A DNA stretch of 64,000 nucleotides from Hyphomicrobiales bacterium (lineage in GTDB: Bacteria > Pseudomonadota > Alphaproteobacteria > Rhizobiales > Rhizobiaceae): the NCBI GenBank assembly GCA_017305835.1, contig JAFKJY010000041.1, positions 1 through 64,000 of the forward strand, in the 5' to 3' direction. The notes under the pieces are model-generated. The model was given only the letters and a program-made list of their open reading frames with translations. It did not search any database and was not told the DNA's origin. Shown in pieces: positions 1-10,926 of this stretch (the first letter of the stretch is position 1; each line of letters starts with the position of its first letter). Made by a program: the position numbers and the translations under genes.

Positions 1-1708
<1,708 letters not shown>

Positions 1709-1730
1709 CGCCAGCGTCTCGCCATCCGCC

Positions 1731-2609
1731 TCAGTCCTTCGGGTCAAGCGCATCGTGCAGCCCGTCGCCGAGAAGGTTGAAGCCCAGCACCGTCAGGAAG
1801 ATCGCGACGCCCGGATAGATCGACATCCACGGCGCCTGGCTGAGCGCCATGCGCGCGGTGTTCAGCATGCTGCCCCAGCTCGCGTTCGGCGGCTGCTGGC
1901 CCAGCCCGAGGAAGGCGAGCGCCGCTTCCGCGATGATCGCCGTCGCGATCGCCAGCGTCGACTGGACGAGCAGCGGCGGGAACGCGTTGACGAAGATATA
2001 GCGGGTGAGGATCGTCATCGGGCGCACGCCGAGCGAATAGGCGGCCTCGATATATTCCTCCACCTTGACGACCAGCGTCTGGCCGCGCGCCAGCCGCGCG
2101 AAGATCGGCGCCGTGGAGATGCCGATGGCGATCATCGCGTTGGTGAGGCTGGGGCCGAGGAAGGCGGCCAGCGCGATCGCCATGATGAGGAAGGGGATGG
2201 CGAGGAAGGCGTCGATGACGCGCATGACGACGGTGTCGAAGACGCCGCCGACATAGCCCGAGACGATGCCGATCGGCACGCCGACGACGAAGGCGATCAC
2301 CACGGAGACCACGCCGGCCATCAGCGATGCGCGCGCGCCGTAGATGATGCGCGAGAATATGTCGCGGCCGAGCTCGTCGGTGCCGAACCAGTGGGCGGCG
2401 GACGGCGCATGGCGGATTTCCGACCAGTTGGTCTTGATCGGGTCGTAGGGGGCGAGCAGCGGCGCGAAGATCGCGACGAGGACGAACAGGCCAACGACGA
2501 TCAGCCCCGCCACGGCCGCCTTGTTGCGCAGGAAGCGGCGGACGATCCAGGCGATCTGGCCCGGCGCGCGGGCCGGACCCGGCGGCGCGATGTCGACGGT
2601 CGCGCTCAC
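1731..2609 (-). CDS. Peptide-type ABC transporter permease (DppC-like)
   Basis: Inner-membrane permease, 292 aa, partner of the DppB-like protein directly upstream. The N-terminal cytoplasmic stretch is followed by a first membrane helix (about residues 25-45) and the DppC/OppC N-terminal domain sequence FAPLLAPYDPIKTNW, then several helices with the EAALAFLGLG loop that contacts the ATPase. The GTG start at 2609 overlaps the upstream stop (GTGA), indicating translational coupling. An extended frame upstream exists but runs through the DppB-like gene and is not believable. The family moves peptides, but close relatives also carry opines, nickel, glutathione or other amide compounds; here the neighbouring hydantoinase genes suggest a cyclic or acylated amino-acid derivative. 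Confidence 0.93.
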   Translation of the reverse strand: MSATVDIAPPGPARAPGQIAWIVRRFLRNKAAVAGLIVVGLFVLVAIFAPLLAPYDPIKTNWSEIRHAPSAAHWFGTDELGRDIFSRIIYGARASLMAGVVSVVIAFVVGVPIGIVSGYVGGVFDTVVMRVIDAFLAIPFLIMAIALAAFLGPSLTNAMIAIGISTAPIFARLARGQTLVVKVEEYIEAAYSLGVRPMTILTRYIFVNAFPPLLVQSTLAIATAIIAEAALAFLGLGQQPPNASWGSMLNTARMALSQAPWMSIYPGVAIFLTVLGFNLLGDGLHDALDPKD

Positions 2610-3556
2610 AGCGTCTTCGTCCTCAGCTTGGGGTTGGCGATGAAATAGAGCACGTCGGCCAGCAGGCTCATCAGCACGAAGGCGGCGCCGGACAGCAGCG
2701 TGATCGCCTGCACCGCCTGGTATTCGCGGTTGAACACCGCATCGACCACCATCTTGCCGATGCCGGGGATGGAGAAGATCTGCTCGGTGAGCACCGCGCC
2801 GGCCAGCAGCGTCCCGAACTGCAACGTCGCCAGCGTGATGATCGGCACCTGGGCGTTGAGGAAGGCGTGCTTGAGGATGACGGTCTTCTCGGCCACGCCC
2901 TTGGCGCGGGCGGTGCGCACGTAGTCCTGCCGCATGACGGTGAGCATGGCGCTGCGCGTGTGGCGCATCATCGCCCCGGCTAGGGCCGCGCCGAGCACGA
3001 AGGCAGGCATCGCGATGGTGCGCAGGCACTGGACGGGGTCTTCGAGGAAGCTGACATAGCCGCCGGCGGGCAGCCAGCCGAGGTTCACAGCGAAGACCAG
3101 GATCAGGATGATACCCAGCCAGAAATTGGGGATTGATATTCCCGACAGCGCGATCACCGTCACTGCGTGGTCCCAGCCGCGGCCGCGCCAGATCGCGGCG
3201 AGGATGCCGGCCGGGATGCCGATGACGAGCGAGATGATCATGGCGGCGGTGGCGAGCGTCAGCGTCACCGGGATCTTCGACGCCAGCATCGGGCCGATCG
3301 CCTCGCGGGTGCGGTAGGAGGTGCCGAAATCGCCGTGGAAGACGTCGGTGATCCAGTGCCAGTACTGGACCACGAGGGGATCGTTGAAGCCGAATTGCTC
3401 GCGGATCTGGGCAAGCGTCTCGGCGCTGGCCTCGCCGCCGGTGACCAGGAGAGCCGGATCGCCCGGCAGGAGCTGCTGGAGGCTGAAGACGATCACCGAA
3501 ATGATGAAGAGCGTGGGGATCGCCGCCAGCACCCTTCGCACGATGAAGCTGAACAT
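2606..3556 (-). CDS. Peptide-type ABC transporter permease (DppB-like)
   Basis: Inner-membrane permease of 316 aa, the usual family length. It opens with the typical first helix (FIVRRVLAAIPTLFIISVIVF) followed by the DppB/OppB periplasmic hallmark LLPGDPALLVTGG, and ends with a helix and the short tail NPKLRTKTL. Internal helices carry the coupling motif region near residues 200-220 (RTARAKGVAEKTV). It follows the binding-protein gene after an 82-nt gap that contains a strong hairpin, and overlaps the next permease by 4 nt. Part of the importer operon running leftwards from 5147. Substrate inferred only from context. Confidence 0.94.
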   Translation of the reverse strand: MFSFIVRRVLAAIPTLFIISVIVFSLQQLLPGDPALLVTGGEASAETLAQIREQFGFNDPLVVQYWHWITDVFHGDFGTSYRTREAIGPMLASKIPVTLTLATAAMIISLVIGIPAGILAAIWRGRGWDHAVTVIALSGISIPNFWLGIILILVFAVNLGWLPAGGYVSFLEDPVQCLRTIAMPAFVLGAALAGAMMRHTRSAMLTVMRQDYVRTARAKGVAEKTVILKHAFLNAQVPIITLATLQFGTLLAGAVLTEQIFSIPGIGKMVVDAVFNREYQAVQAITLLSGAAFVLMSLLADVLYFIANPKLRTKTL

Positions 3557-3577
3557 GATGGCTCCTCGCGGGGCATC

Positions 3578-3605
3578 GGGGCGGCCCGGTCGTCCGGGCC
3601 GCCCC
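3578..3605 (-). terminator. GC-rich hairpin between binding-protein and permease genes
   Basis: Perfect 12-bp stem (GGGGCGGCCCGG) with a TCGT loop, no following T-run. Its position right after the binding-protein stop fits a partial terminator or mRNA-stabilising hairpin that makes the binding protein more abundant than the membrane parts, a common arrangement in ABC importer operons. The differential-expression role is inferred. Confidence 0.65.
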
Positions 3606-3638
3606 TGTTCGGATCGATGGCGGGCACAGACCCCGTCG

Positions 3639-5147
3639 TCAGTCGAGGGTCACCCCGTCCAGCCTGATGAACGCGTCGCCCGTCGCGTGGAAGCCCTTCA
3701 GCTTGCTCGTCGCGGCGAAGAGCGGGCGCAGATGGTACAAGTATATCACCGGCCGGTCCTTGACCGCCACCGCAGCCGCTTCCTTGAAGAAGCGCATGCG
3801 CTCCTTCGGGTCGGTCGCGGTGCGGGTGGCCTCGAGGATCTTGTCCATCTCGGCGCTCTTGTAGCGGCTCAGGTTGCGGCCGCCGGTCGAGTGCAGCACC
3901 GGGAAGGCCGCGGTGTCGACGTCGTTGGCGAACTGCACGCCGATCGGTCCCCAGACCTCGAAATTGCCCTCGTTCGTCAGCTTCAGCGTCGTGCCGAAGT
4001 CAACCACGTCCAGCTTGAGGTCGAAGCCCGCATCCGAACCCATCGCCTGCATCATCTCGGCGACCCGGACCAGGAGCGGCCGGTTCGGCACCAGGATGGT
4101 GACGGGGACGGGCTCCTTCAGGCCGGCCTCGGCGATGAGCGCCTTGGCCTTGGCGGGATCGCGCGCCGGCATCGGCAGGTCGGTGTTGTAGAAGGGCGAG
4201 TCGGGCGGCGTGAACTGGTTGCCCGCCTTGTACTGGCCGGCGAAGGCGACGTCGACGATGGCCTGGCGGTCGAGCGACAGTTCCAGCGCCTCCCGGATCT
4301 TCGGATCCTGCAGCGGGCCCTTGTGGTCGAGGTTGATGACCAGCGTCTGGTTGCTCAGCACCTTGAGCGGGATGAGCTGGAGCTTGGCGTCCTGCTCGAC
4401 GGTCGCCACGCTCGATGGGTCGATCTTCTCGATCAGGTCCACTTCGCCGGCCTGAAGGTTGGTGAGGCGCACCGCGTCGTCGGGGATGATCCGGAAGATC
4501 ACCCGGTCGAAGGCGTATTTGGCGGCGTCGTAGTAGTTCGGGTCCTTGGCCACCACGATGCGGTCCTGCGCCACGCGCTCGACGAACTTGTAGGGGCCGA
4601 TGCAGACGGGCGCGCGGCCGAGGTCGTCGCCCAGTTCCTTGATGGCCTTCGGCGAGAACATCACGCCGACGCGCTCGGCGAACTTGCCCAGCAGCTGGGC
4701 GCTCGGCTCGCTGGTCTTGATCAGCACGCGCGACGGGCTCACCACCTCCACGCTCTTGATGGTCGAGATGTCGTCGGCGCGCTGCGAGCCGGGTGTCTGG
4801 TAGCGCTCGATGTTGATCTTGACCGCCTCGGCGTCGAAGGGCGTGCCGTCCTGGAAGGTCGCGCCCTCCACGAGGTCGAGCGTCAGCTCGGTGCCGTCGG
4901 GCGACCAGGACCAGCTCTTGGCGAGGCCGGGCAGCAGCGTCAGCTCGCTGTCGGTCCACAGGAGATGGTCGCACATGACGGTCATGACCGTCACGCCGGT
5001 CTGGGCGCGGTTGGTCCTGGTGTCGAGCGCGTCCGGATCGTCGGCGAGCGCGATGCGCAGATCGGTGGCATGGGCGACGCCACCGAGGGCGGTCAGCAGC
5101 AGCCCGGTGAGGGCTGCCGAACGCATGCGAGAAGCAAGCCTTTTCAT
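3639..5147 (-). CDS. ABC transporter substrate-binding protein, SBP_bac_5 (peptide/nickel type)
   Basis: Periplasmic binding protein of 502 aa for the peptide-type importer that follows. ATG 5147 is preceded by GGAGAC and starts a clear signal peptide (MKRLASRMRSAALTGLLLTA... with cleavage after AHA, about residue 27). An upstream in-frame start at 5225 would place 26 poorly conserved residues before the signal peptide and is rejected. The mature part has SBP_5 features: LTLDLVEGATFQDGTPFDAEAVKINIER, the GPYKFVE segment and a DPAKAKALIAEAGL segment. Its promoter region contains one copy of the TTGATCAA-centred operator (5174-5195), so it is probably controlled together with the hyu genes and the tryptophan dioxygenase operon. 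Ligand unknown; a peptide, hydantoin or acylated amino acid would fit. Confidence 0.94.
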   Translation of the reverse strand: MKRLASRMRSAALTGLLLTALGGVAHATDLRIALADDPDALDTRTNRAQTGVTVMTVMCDHLLWTDSELTLLPGLAKSWSWSPDGTELTLDLVEGATFQDGTPFDAEAVKINIERYQTPGSQRADDISTIKSVEVVSPSRVLIKTSEPSAQLLGKFAERVGVMFSPKAIKELGDDLGRAPVCIGPYKFVERVAQDRIVVAKDPNYYDAAKYAFDRVIFRIIPDDAVRLTNLQAGEVDLIEKIDPSSVATVEQDAKLQLIPLKVLSNQTLVINLDHKGPLQDPKIREALELSLDRQAIVDVAFAGQYKAGNQFTPPDSPFYNTDLPMPARDPAKAKALIAEAGLKEPVPVTILVPNRPLLVRVAEMMQAMGSDAGFDLKLDVVDFGTTLKLTNEGNFEVWGPIGVQFANDVDTAAFPVLHSTGGRNLSRYKSAEMDKILEATRTATDPKERMRFFKEAAAVAVKDRPVIYLYHLRPLFAATSKLKGFHATGDAFIRLDGVTLD

Positions 5148-5173
5148 GTTCGTGTCTCCGTTCCCACTTTTGT

Positions 5174-5195
5174 TTGATATTTGATCAATTTTCTT
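5174..5195. promoter_or_regulatory. Candidate GntR operator, copy A (before binding-protein gene)
   Basis: Matches the near-perfect palindrome at 9427-9448 at 18 of 22 positions: left arm TTGATAT and centre TTGATCAA are intact, the right arm is degenerate. It sits 27-48 nt upstream of the binding-protein start. The local GntR gene at 13924-14625 is the likely ligand-responsive regulator; that assignment is inferred. Confidence 0.6.
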
Positions 5196-5265
5196 CAGAC
5201 TGCCGTAAACCACCAACCCCGTCAATCCCGCGGCGGGCGGCCCCGGCAGCCGGAGCCCGGCCGGC

Positions 5266-7347
5266 TTATCCGGTCCGGTGCCGGCTTTCCGACGGGGTCA
5301 GGACGAGGTTCCCCGTCGGCTCGACCTCGCAGCGCCAGCCGGGGACGATCCACACCGTGGTGTCCTCCTGCTCGACGACGGCGGGGCCGGAAAGGGTGAA
5401 GCCCGCCGGCAGGTCGAAGCGCCTGAACAGCGGTGCGTCCCACCAGCGGCCGTCGTGAAAGACCCGGCGCGAACCCACCTGGGCCGCCTCGCCGGGTTGC
5501 AGCGACAGCGTGGGCAGCTCGGCCGCGTGCGCCGAGATCGAGAAGCGGACCGTGCTGACGCGCACGGCGGCGTCGCGGTCGGCGAAGCCGTAGAGGCGCT
5601 CGTGCTCGGCGTGGAAGAGATCGAGCAGCGACTGGCCGTCGAGGCTCTCGCGCAGTTCCTCCGGCACGAAGACCTCGAGCTCGTAGGCCTGGTCGGCAAA
5701 GCGCATGTCGACCTTGACGCGGAAGCCGAGCTTTGCGTCGCGGTCGGTCTCGCCGGCGATCCAGTCCAGCGCCTCGGCCTTCATCCCGGCAAGGGCGTCG
5801 GCGACCGGCTGGAAGCCCGACCCGTCGGGGTCGAGGAAGCCGCCGAGCGAGCGGGCGAAGTCGCGCCGGATGTCGGCCAGGCTCGCGCCGAGCGCGCAGA
5901 AGGTGCCCGGCGCCAGCGGGATGATGATCCTTTCGAGCTTGGCTTCGTCCGCCAGCATCGTGGCATGCGTGGCGCCCGCGCCGCCGAAGGCGACCAGCGC
6001 GAACTGGCGATGGTCGAGGCCGCGCTTGGCCAGCATCTTGGAGAGCTCGACGGCCATCTTGGCGCTGGCGACGCGCAGCGCCGCGGCTGCCGCCTGCTCG
6101 GCGGCGTTTTCGCCTTTCAGTCCGAGATCGTCCGCCAGCCGGGCGAGCCCGGCGACGGCGGGGGCCTTGCTCAGCGGCATGCGCCCGCCGAGGAAGGTGT
6201 CGGGGTCGAGGATGCCCGTCGTCAGGTAGCAGTCGGTGATCGCGACCCGCTGGCCGCCGCGCCCGTAGCAGATCGGGCCGGGATCGGAGCCGACGCTCTC
6301 GGGGCCGATCTTGAGCACGCCCTGCGGGTCGATCCAGACGGCGGAGCCGCCGCCGGCGCCGATGGCGGTCACTGCCACCACGGGCAGGATGATCGGGAAC
6401 GCGTCGACCTGGGCGAGCTGGGTGTATTCCGGCTCGCCGCCGGTCACCACCGCCATGTCGGCGGAGGTGCCGCCCATGTCGAGCGTGACCAGATGGTCGC
6501 GATAGGCCCCGGGCGCCATCTTCAGCGCCGCCACCACGCCGGCCGACGGGCCCGACAGCACCGTATCGATCGGCCGGGCGCGGGCCGTCGCGAGGCTGAC
6601 CGTGCCGCCATTGTTGGTGGTGATGAAGATCGGCACCGTGATGCCCAGCCCGCGCATACGGCGTTCGAGCTTGTCGAAATAGGACTGCATCATCGGCTGG
6701 ATGTAGGCGTTGAGCGCCGCCAGCAGGCCGCGCTCGTATTCGCGCATCTCGGGCCAGATCGCAGCGCTTTCGGTCACCGGCAGGTCGGGCAGCCGCGCCC
6801 GCAACCCGTCGGCCACCAGCCGCTCCAGCTCGGGATGGCGGAAGGAGTTGACGAGCATGACCGCGACCGCCTTGAGGTCGGCCGCCTTCAGCCGCTCGGC
6901 GAGCGCGTCCAGCGCGGCCTCGTCCGGCCGGTCGACGATCTCGCCGTTCGACAGGCAGCGCGCGCCGACCTCGAAGACGAGGTTGCGCGGGATGAGCGGG
7001 GTCTCGCGCTTCGCCGAGAAGTCGAAGGCCGAAGGCATGCGCGAGCGCGCGATCTCCAGCACGTCGCGATTGCCGCGCGACACAACCATGCCGAGCCGCG
7101 GCCCGTTGCGCTGCAGGATGGAGTTGAGCGCGAGCGTGGTGCCGTGCATGACGAGATCGACGTCGGCCGCCGCGATGCCGGCCTTGGCGAGCAGCCCGGC
7201 GATGCCGCGCTCGACCGCCAGCGACGGGTCGCTCGGCACGCTCGGCTCCTTGTAGAAGACGCGCACGCCCGTGCCGTTCTGCGCGGCGACGAAATCGTTG
7301 AACGTCCCGCCGACGTCGATGCCGACGCGCCAGCCATTGCCGCTCAT
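5266..7347 (-). CDS. hyuA: ATP-dependent hydantoinase/5-oxoprolinase subunit A family protein
   Basis: Large ATP-using subunit (693 aa) of the HyuA/OplahA family, which opens cyclic amides such as hydantoins or 5-oxoproline with the HyuB partner; related proteins include acetophenone and acetone carboxylase subunits. The ATP-binding N-terminus GIDVGGTFNDFVA lies at residues 9-21, followed by MHGTTLALNSILQRNG and a second phosphate-binding site DMGGTSADMAVV; the C-terminal domain shows the family pattern with LVAFGGAGATHATMLADE. ATG 7347 overlaps the HyuB stop (ATGA), so the pair is translationally coupled, giving complex subunits in equal amounts. It lies upstream of, and on the same strand as, the peptide-type importer. 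Exact substrate (hydantoin, oxoproline, lactam) cannot be told from sequence. Confidence 0.93.
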   Translation of the reverse strand: MSGNGWRVGIDVGGTFNDFVAAQNGTGVRVFYKEPSVPSDPSLAVERGIAGLLAKAGIAAADVDLVMHGTTLALNSILQRNGPRLGMVVSRGNRDVLEIARSRMPSAFDFSAKRETPLIPRNLVFEVGARCLSNGEIVDRPDEAALDALAERLKAADLKAVAVMLVNSFRHPELERLVADGLRARLPDLPVTESAAIWPEMREYERGLLAALNAYIQPMMQSYFDKLERRMRGLGITVPIFITTNNGGTVSLATARARPIDTVLSGPSAGVVAALKMAPGAYRDHLVTLDMGGTSADMAVVTGGEPEYTQLAQVDAFPIILPVVAVTAIGAGGGSAVWIDPQGVLKIGPESVGSDPGPICYGRGGQRVAITDCYLTTGILDPDTFLGGRMPLSKAPAVAGLARLADDLGLKGENAAEQAAAAALRVASAKMAVELSKMLAKRGLDHRQFALVAFGGAGATHATMLADEAKLERIIIPLAPGTFCALGASLADIRRDFARSLGGFLDPDGSGFQPVADALAGMKAEALDWIAGETDRDAKLGFRVKVDMRFADQAYELEVFVPEELRESLDGQSLLDLFHAEHERLYGFADRDAAVRVSTVRFSISAHAAELPTLSLQPGEAAQVGSRRVFHDGRWWDAPLFRRFDLPAGFTLSGPAVVEQEDTTVWIVPGWRCEVEPTGNLVLTPSESRHRTG

Positions 7348-9350
7348 CGCAACGCCTCCCCAGCCTCGAGCGCGCCGACAAGCTCGGCGAAGTGCGCGCG
7401 CATCGCATCCGCCCTTTCCGGGATGACCGCCGGGTCGAAGCCGCCCGCATCCTTGAGCTGCGGCATCACCGCCTCGTAGATGCCGCGCCGGTGCTTGCCG
7501 CGGACGGAGGCGGGGAACCGCTTGAGCGCCGCGTTGAGCCGGGTGACCAGCTCGTCGACGAAGACGCTTTCCCACAGGAGGCGGTTGGGGCCGAAATCGA
7601 ACTCGGCCGCCGCCGCACGCGGAGCGCTGCGCAGGCGTGCGGACTCCGCCTGGTCGACCCTGCCGTCGCGGATCGCCACGCCGTAGTCACGGCGCGCCGC
7701 CTCCTCCGAAACGAAGCCGCGCTCGACGTCGTGCAGCACCTCGTCATAGGGACGCGTGAAGGGGTCGCCGAAGCCGCCGCCGCCCGGCGTCATCAGGCTG
7801 ATCGTGTCGCCGCGCTTCATCTCCAGCATGTCGACGCGGGTGATGTCGCGCTCGTCGGCGCGGCCGATGTTGAGCACGACGCGGCAGGGCGCGGCGGCCT
7901 TGCCGCCGGCCGCACCCCACGGCGTGAAGAAGAACCGCTCCAGCCCGCGCGCCAGCACGGCGCAGTCGTCCCGCAGGATGCGGATCGTGTAGACGACGCC
8001 GGTGCCGCCGCGCCAGCGGCCCGGACCGCCGGAATCGGACCGCAGCCCGTATTCCTCGACCATCACGCCGGCCTCGTCTTCGGTGCGCTCGATCGGCGAG
8101 TTGCGGGTGTTGGACAGGCCCGATTCGCGGCCGTCCACGCCGTCCGACCCGTCGCGGGCGCCGGAGCCGCAGACGATCGACTGGATCACCATCGATCGGC
8201 GCAGCCCCGTCGCCCTGTCGGGCTCGGCCAGCACCACCGGCAGCACGGTGCCGCCGCCGGCGACCGGCACCAGCGACGGCGAAGCCTTGTGCAGCGCGCC
8301 CGACGCCACGTCGATCAGCCGCATCACCGTGGCGTGGCGGACGCCGCAGGCCGCCGGGTATTCTGGATTGATGAGGCTGCCCTTCGGCGCGCTCGCGGTG
8401 ATGGAATCGAGCAGGCCGTGGTTGAGCGGCGCCGACGGGTCGCGCGTCGTCACCATGTGGAGCAGGCGCAGCGTCAGGTAGGGATGGCGCGTGTCCTGCG
8501 TCGGCACGTTGAAGGCCGAGGAGAGCTGCGGGTCGCTGCCCTCGTAGTCGAGGTGGATCGAACCGTCCTCGACCGTGATGCGGCAGCGGATGCGCACGGG
8601 GACCGAGCTGACGAAGTCGTGGTCGAGATAGTCCCAGAACTCGTAGACGCCGTTGGGGATCGTCCTGAGCACGGCTCTGGCCTTCTCGCCGGCATAGGCG
8701 GCGAGCTGCCTCTGCGCCTCGACGAAGGTCTCCGCGCCGTGGTCGGCGATGACGTCGGCGATGCGCTGGCCGCCCTTGTCGAGCGCGGCGATCATGGCCT
8801 TCACGTCGCCGAGGTTGGTCTCCGGCGAGCGGCAGTTGGCGAGGTAGATGGCGAGCACGCCCTCGTCGATGCGCCCCTCGCGCACCAGCTTGACCGGCGG
8901 GATCTGCAGGCCTTCCTGGTAGACGTCGGAGAACCGCGGCGAGATCGAGCTCGGCACGCCGCCGCCGATGTCGGAGGTGTGGGCGAAGGTCCAGCCATAG
9001 GCGACGATCTGGTCGCCGTGGAAATAGGGCTTGATGAACTGGAGGTCGGGAAGGTGGGTCGAGAGCCCGCCATTGGAATAGGGCTGGTTGGACAGGATCA
9101 CGTCGCCCGGCCGCAGCAGTCCGACCGCCTTCAGCGACGGGTTGAGGTCGAGGTCGACGAAGGCCGAAACGCCCAGCGCCTCGGGATAGGCGAAGAACTT
9201 GCCGTCGACGCCGGCGATCGCCGTGCTGAAGTCGGCCACTTCCTTGATGTAGATGGTGCGGGCGGCGCGGACCAGCGTCAGTCCCATCTCCTCCGCGGCC
9301 GCCACGGTCTTGTAGCGGAGGATCTCCAGCATCGTGCTGTCGAGCGCCAT
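7344..9350 (-). CDS. hyuB: Hydantoinase/5-oxoprolinase subunit B family protein
   Basis: HyuB-type subunit, 668 aa, partner of the overlapping HyuA gene. ATG 9350 (MALDSTMLEILRYK) is preceded by AAGGGGC; an upstream in-frame start at 9410 adds an unlikely acidic tail. Family segments include DPVTLEILR-like LDSTMLEILRYKTVAAAEEMG, the SNQPYSNGGLSTHLPD and GWTFAHTSDIGG region that holds conserved His and Asp residues, and the C-terminal glycine-rich LMTPGGGGFGDPFTRP. First gene of a leftward operon; its promoter region holds the best copy of the TTGATCAA-centred palindrome, shared with the divergent operon starting at 9494. Probably acts in the cytoplasm on the compound imported by the neighbouring ABC system. 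Confidence 0.93.
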   Translation of the reverse strand: MALDSTMLEILRYKTVAAAEEMGLTLVRAARTIYIKEVADFSTAIAGVDGKFFAYPEALGVSAFVDLDLNPSLKAVGLLRPGDVILSNQPYSNGGLSTHLPDLQFIKPYFHGDQIVAYGWTFAHTSDIGGGVPSSISPRFSDVYQEGLQIPPVKLVREGRIDEGVLAIYLANCRSPETNLGDVKAMIAALDKGGQRIADVIADHGAETFVEAQRQLAAYAGEKARAVLRTIPNGVYEFWDYLDHDFVSSVPVRIRCRITVEDGSIHLDYEGSDPQLSSAFNVPTQDTRHPYLTLRLLHMVTTRDPSAPLNHGLLDSITASAPKGSLINPEYPAACGVRHATVMRLIDVASGALHKASPSLVPVAGGGTVLPVVLAEPDRATGLRRSMVIQSIVCGSGARDGSDGVDGRESGLSNTRNSPIERTEDEAGVMVEEYGLRSDSGGPGRWRGGTGVVYTIRILRDDCAVLARGLERFFFTPWGAAGGKAAAPCRVVLNIGRADERDITRVDMLEMKRGDTISLMTPGGGGFGDPFTRPYDEVLHDVERGFVSEEAARRDYGVAIRDGRVDQAESARLRSAPRAAAAEFDFGPNRLLWESVFVDELVTRLNAALKRFPASVRGKHRRGIYEAVMPQLKDAGGFDPAVIPERADAMRAHFAELVGALEAGEALR

Positions 9351-9426
9351 GAATGCCCCTTCGGATGTCGGTTCGTCCGGCGCTTCTGCGGCGCTGGTAC
9401 TGCCTGTCAAGCGCCCGTGAAGCTGC

Positions 9427-9448
9427 TTGACATTTGATCAAATATCAA
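9427..9448. promoter_or_regulatory. Candidate GntR operator, copy B (best copy, divergent promoter)
   Basis: A 22-bp palindrome with one mismatched pair: outer arms TTGACAT and ATATCAA around central TTGATCAA. It lies in the 143-bp gap between hyuB (leftward, start 9350) and the TIGR04076 gene (rightward, start 9494), where one bound dimer could control both operons. Degenerate copies are at 5174-5195 and 16513-16534. Confidence 0.7.
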
Positions 9449-9493
9449 CAACTTTCTTCAAAAATCAACACGCCGTCAACGGCAGGGGAGCCC

Positions 9494-9850
9494 GTGACCC
9501 AGACCAAGGACGAGAGTTTCGAGCTGTACGACCTGCGTGTCGAAATCGTGCGCTCGGGCGAGGGCAAGGTCTATTGCGGCACGCCCGGCGACTATTTCGA
9601 GCTGCGCGGCGAGATGCTCCATCTGCCGCCCGGACAGGGGTTCTCGATCTACTCGCTGGCGGCGGTGCTGCCGCTGCTGGCCGCCAAGCAGCGGCCGACC
9701 CACAAGAACGACTGGATGACCTCCGACGCCGAGGTCGCCTGCCCCGATCCGAACTGCCCGACGCGGCTCAGGATCACCCGGCTCGGGCTTCGCCGGTTCG
9801 ACCACAGCGACACAACGAAGGTAGCCCTGCCGGGCGAGGAGGACGCGTGA
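9494..9850 (+). CDS. TIGR04076 family protein
   Basis: Small protein of 118 aa of unknown function, matching the TIGR04076 pattern as I recall it: YDLRVEIVRSGEGKVYCG, then GDYFELRGEMLHLPPGQGFSIYSLAAVLPLL, then a second cysteine pair in CPDPNCPTRLRI. The start is GTG 9494, preceded by GGGGAG; the frame is open further upstream to 9434 but that would run into the operator. Cys residues in KVYCG and CPDPNC could bind metal. The stop overlaps the start of the aldo/keto reductase gene (GTGA), so the two products are probably made together and may work as a pair. No reaction is known to me for this family. Confidence 0.85.
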   Translation: MTQTKDESFELYDLRVEIVRSGEGKVYCGTPGDYFELRGEMLHLPPGQGFSIYSLAAVLPLLAAKQRPTHKNDWMTSDAEVACPDPNCPTRLRITRLGLRRFDHSDTTKVALPGEEDA

Positions 9851-10911
9851 CACCGATCGAGACCACGGAGCTCAGGCCCGGCTACACCATCAGCCGCGTC
9901 CTCAAGGGCGGCTGGCAGCTCGCCGGCGGGCATGCGGCGGTGGACCGCGACAAGGCGATCGCCGAGATGGGCGACTACCTGCGCTCCGGTATCACGACCT
10001 TCGACTGCGCCGACATCTACACCGGCGTCGAGCAGCTCATCGGCGATTTCCGCCGGCGGACCATCGCGGAGGGTGACGCGGCCCTGCTGGCGCCGCTGAA
10101 GGTCCACACCAAATGCGTCCCCGACCTCCAGAAGCTGCGTACGCTGACCAAGCGCGAGCTGCAGGAGACGATCGACCGCTCGCTCGCGCGCCTCGGGCTG
10201 GACCGGCTGAACCTCGTCCAGTTCCACTGGTGGGACCTCGCGGTGCCGCGCTATGTCGAGGTGGCGGGCTGGCTCGCCGACTTCCAGAAGGAAGGCAAGA
10301 TCGACCTTCTCGGCGCGACCAACTTCAACACCGCCTGCATGCGCGAGATCCACGACGCCGGCATCGGGTTCGCCTCCATCCAGGTCCAGTACTCGCTGCT
10401 CGACAACCGGCCCGAGAAGTCGCTTCTCGCCCATTGCCGGAAGAGCGACATCAACATCCTGTGCTACGGCACCGTCGCCGGCGGCTTCCTGAGCGACCGC
10501 TGGCTGGGCGTCGCCGAGCCGCGCGGCGCGCTCGAGAACCGGTCGCTGGTGAAGTACAAGCTCATCATCGACGACATCGGCGGATGGGACCTGTTCCAGG
10601 AGCTGCTGAAGACCCTGCGCCGCATCGCCGACCGGCACGACGTCGAGGTCGCCGACGTGGCGATGCGCGCCGTGCTCGACTGGCCGCAGGTCTCGGCGAT
10701 CATCGTGGGCGTGCGTCATGGCGGACATCTCGAGGCCCACAGCCGCCTCTTCGGTCTGAAGCTGACGGACCGGGACCGCGCCGACATCGACGCCATCCTC
10801 GCCCAGAAGGCGCCGCTCGAAGGCGACGTGTACGACCTCGAGCGCGACCAGAACGGCCGCCACGGCCGCATCATGCACTACAACCTCAACGAGGATAAGC
10901 CGGCGGCCTGA
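9847..10911 (+). CDS. Aldo/keto reductase
   Basis: Cytoplasmic NAD(P)H-dependent reductase of the AKR TIM-barrel family, 354 aa. The catalytic tetrad is visible in order: Asp in TFDCADIYTG, Tyr of the same segment (DIYTG), Lys in LKVHTKCVPD and His in LVQFHWWD; the cofactor end has IIVGVRHGGHLEAH. GTG start 9847 overlaps the previous stop. The sequence resembles the L-galactose/L-fucose dehydrogenase-like branch, but substrate assignment is not justified. Context suggests reduction or oxidation of an intermediate derived from the compound handled by HyuAB and the dioxygenase operon. Confidence 0.92.
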   Translation: MTPIETTELRPGYTISRVLKGGWQLAGGHAAVDRDKAIAEMGDYLRSGITTFDCADIYTGVEQLIGDFRRRTIAEGDAALLAPLKVHTKCVPDLQKLRTLTKRELQETIDRSLARLGLDRLNLVQFHWWDLAVPRYVEVAGWLADFQKEGKIDLLGATNFNTACMREIHDAGIGFASIQVQYSLLDNRPEKSLLAHCRKSDINILCYGTVAGGFLSDRWLGVAEPRGALENRSLVKYKLIIDDIGGWDLFQELLKTLRRIADRHDVEVADVAMRAVLDWPQVSAIIVGVRHGGHLEAHSRLFGLKLTDRDRADIDAILAQKAPLEGDVYDLERDQNGRHGRIMHYNLNEDKPAA

Positions 10912-10926
10912 GCGGGAGCGGTCATC

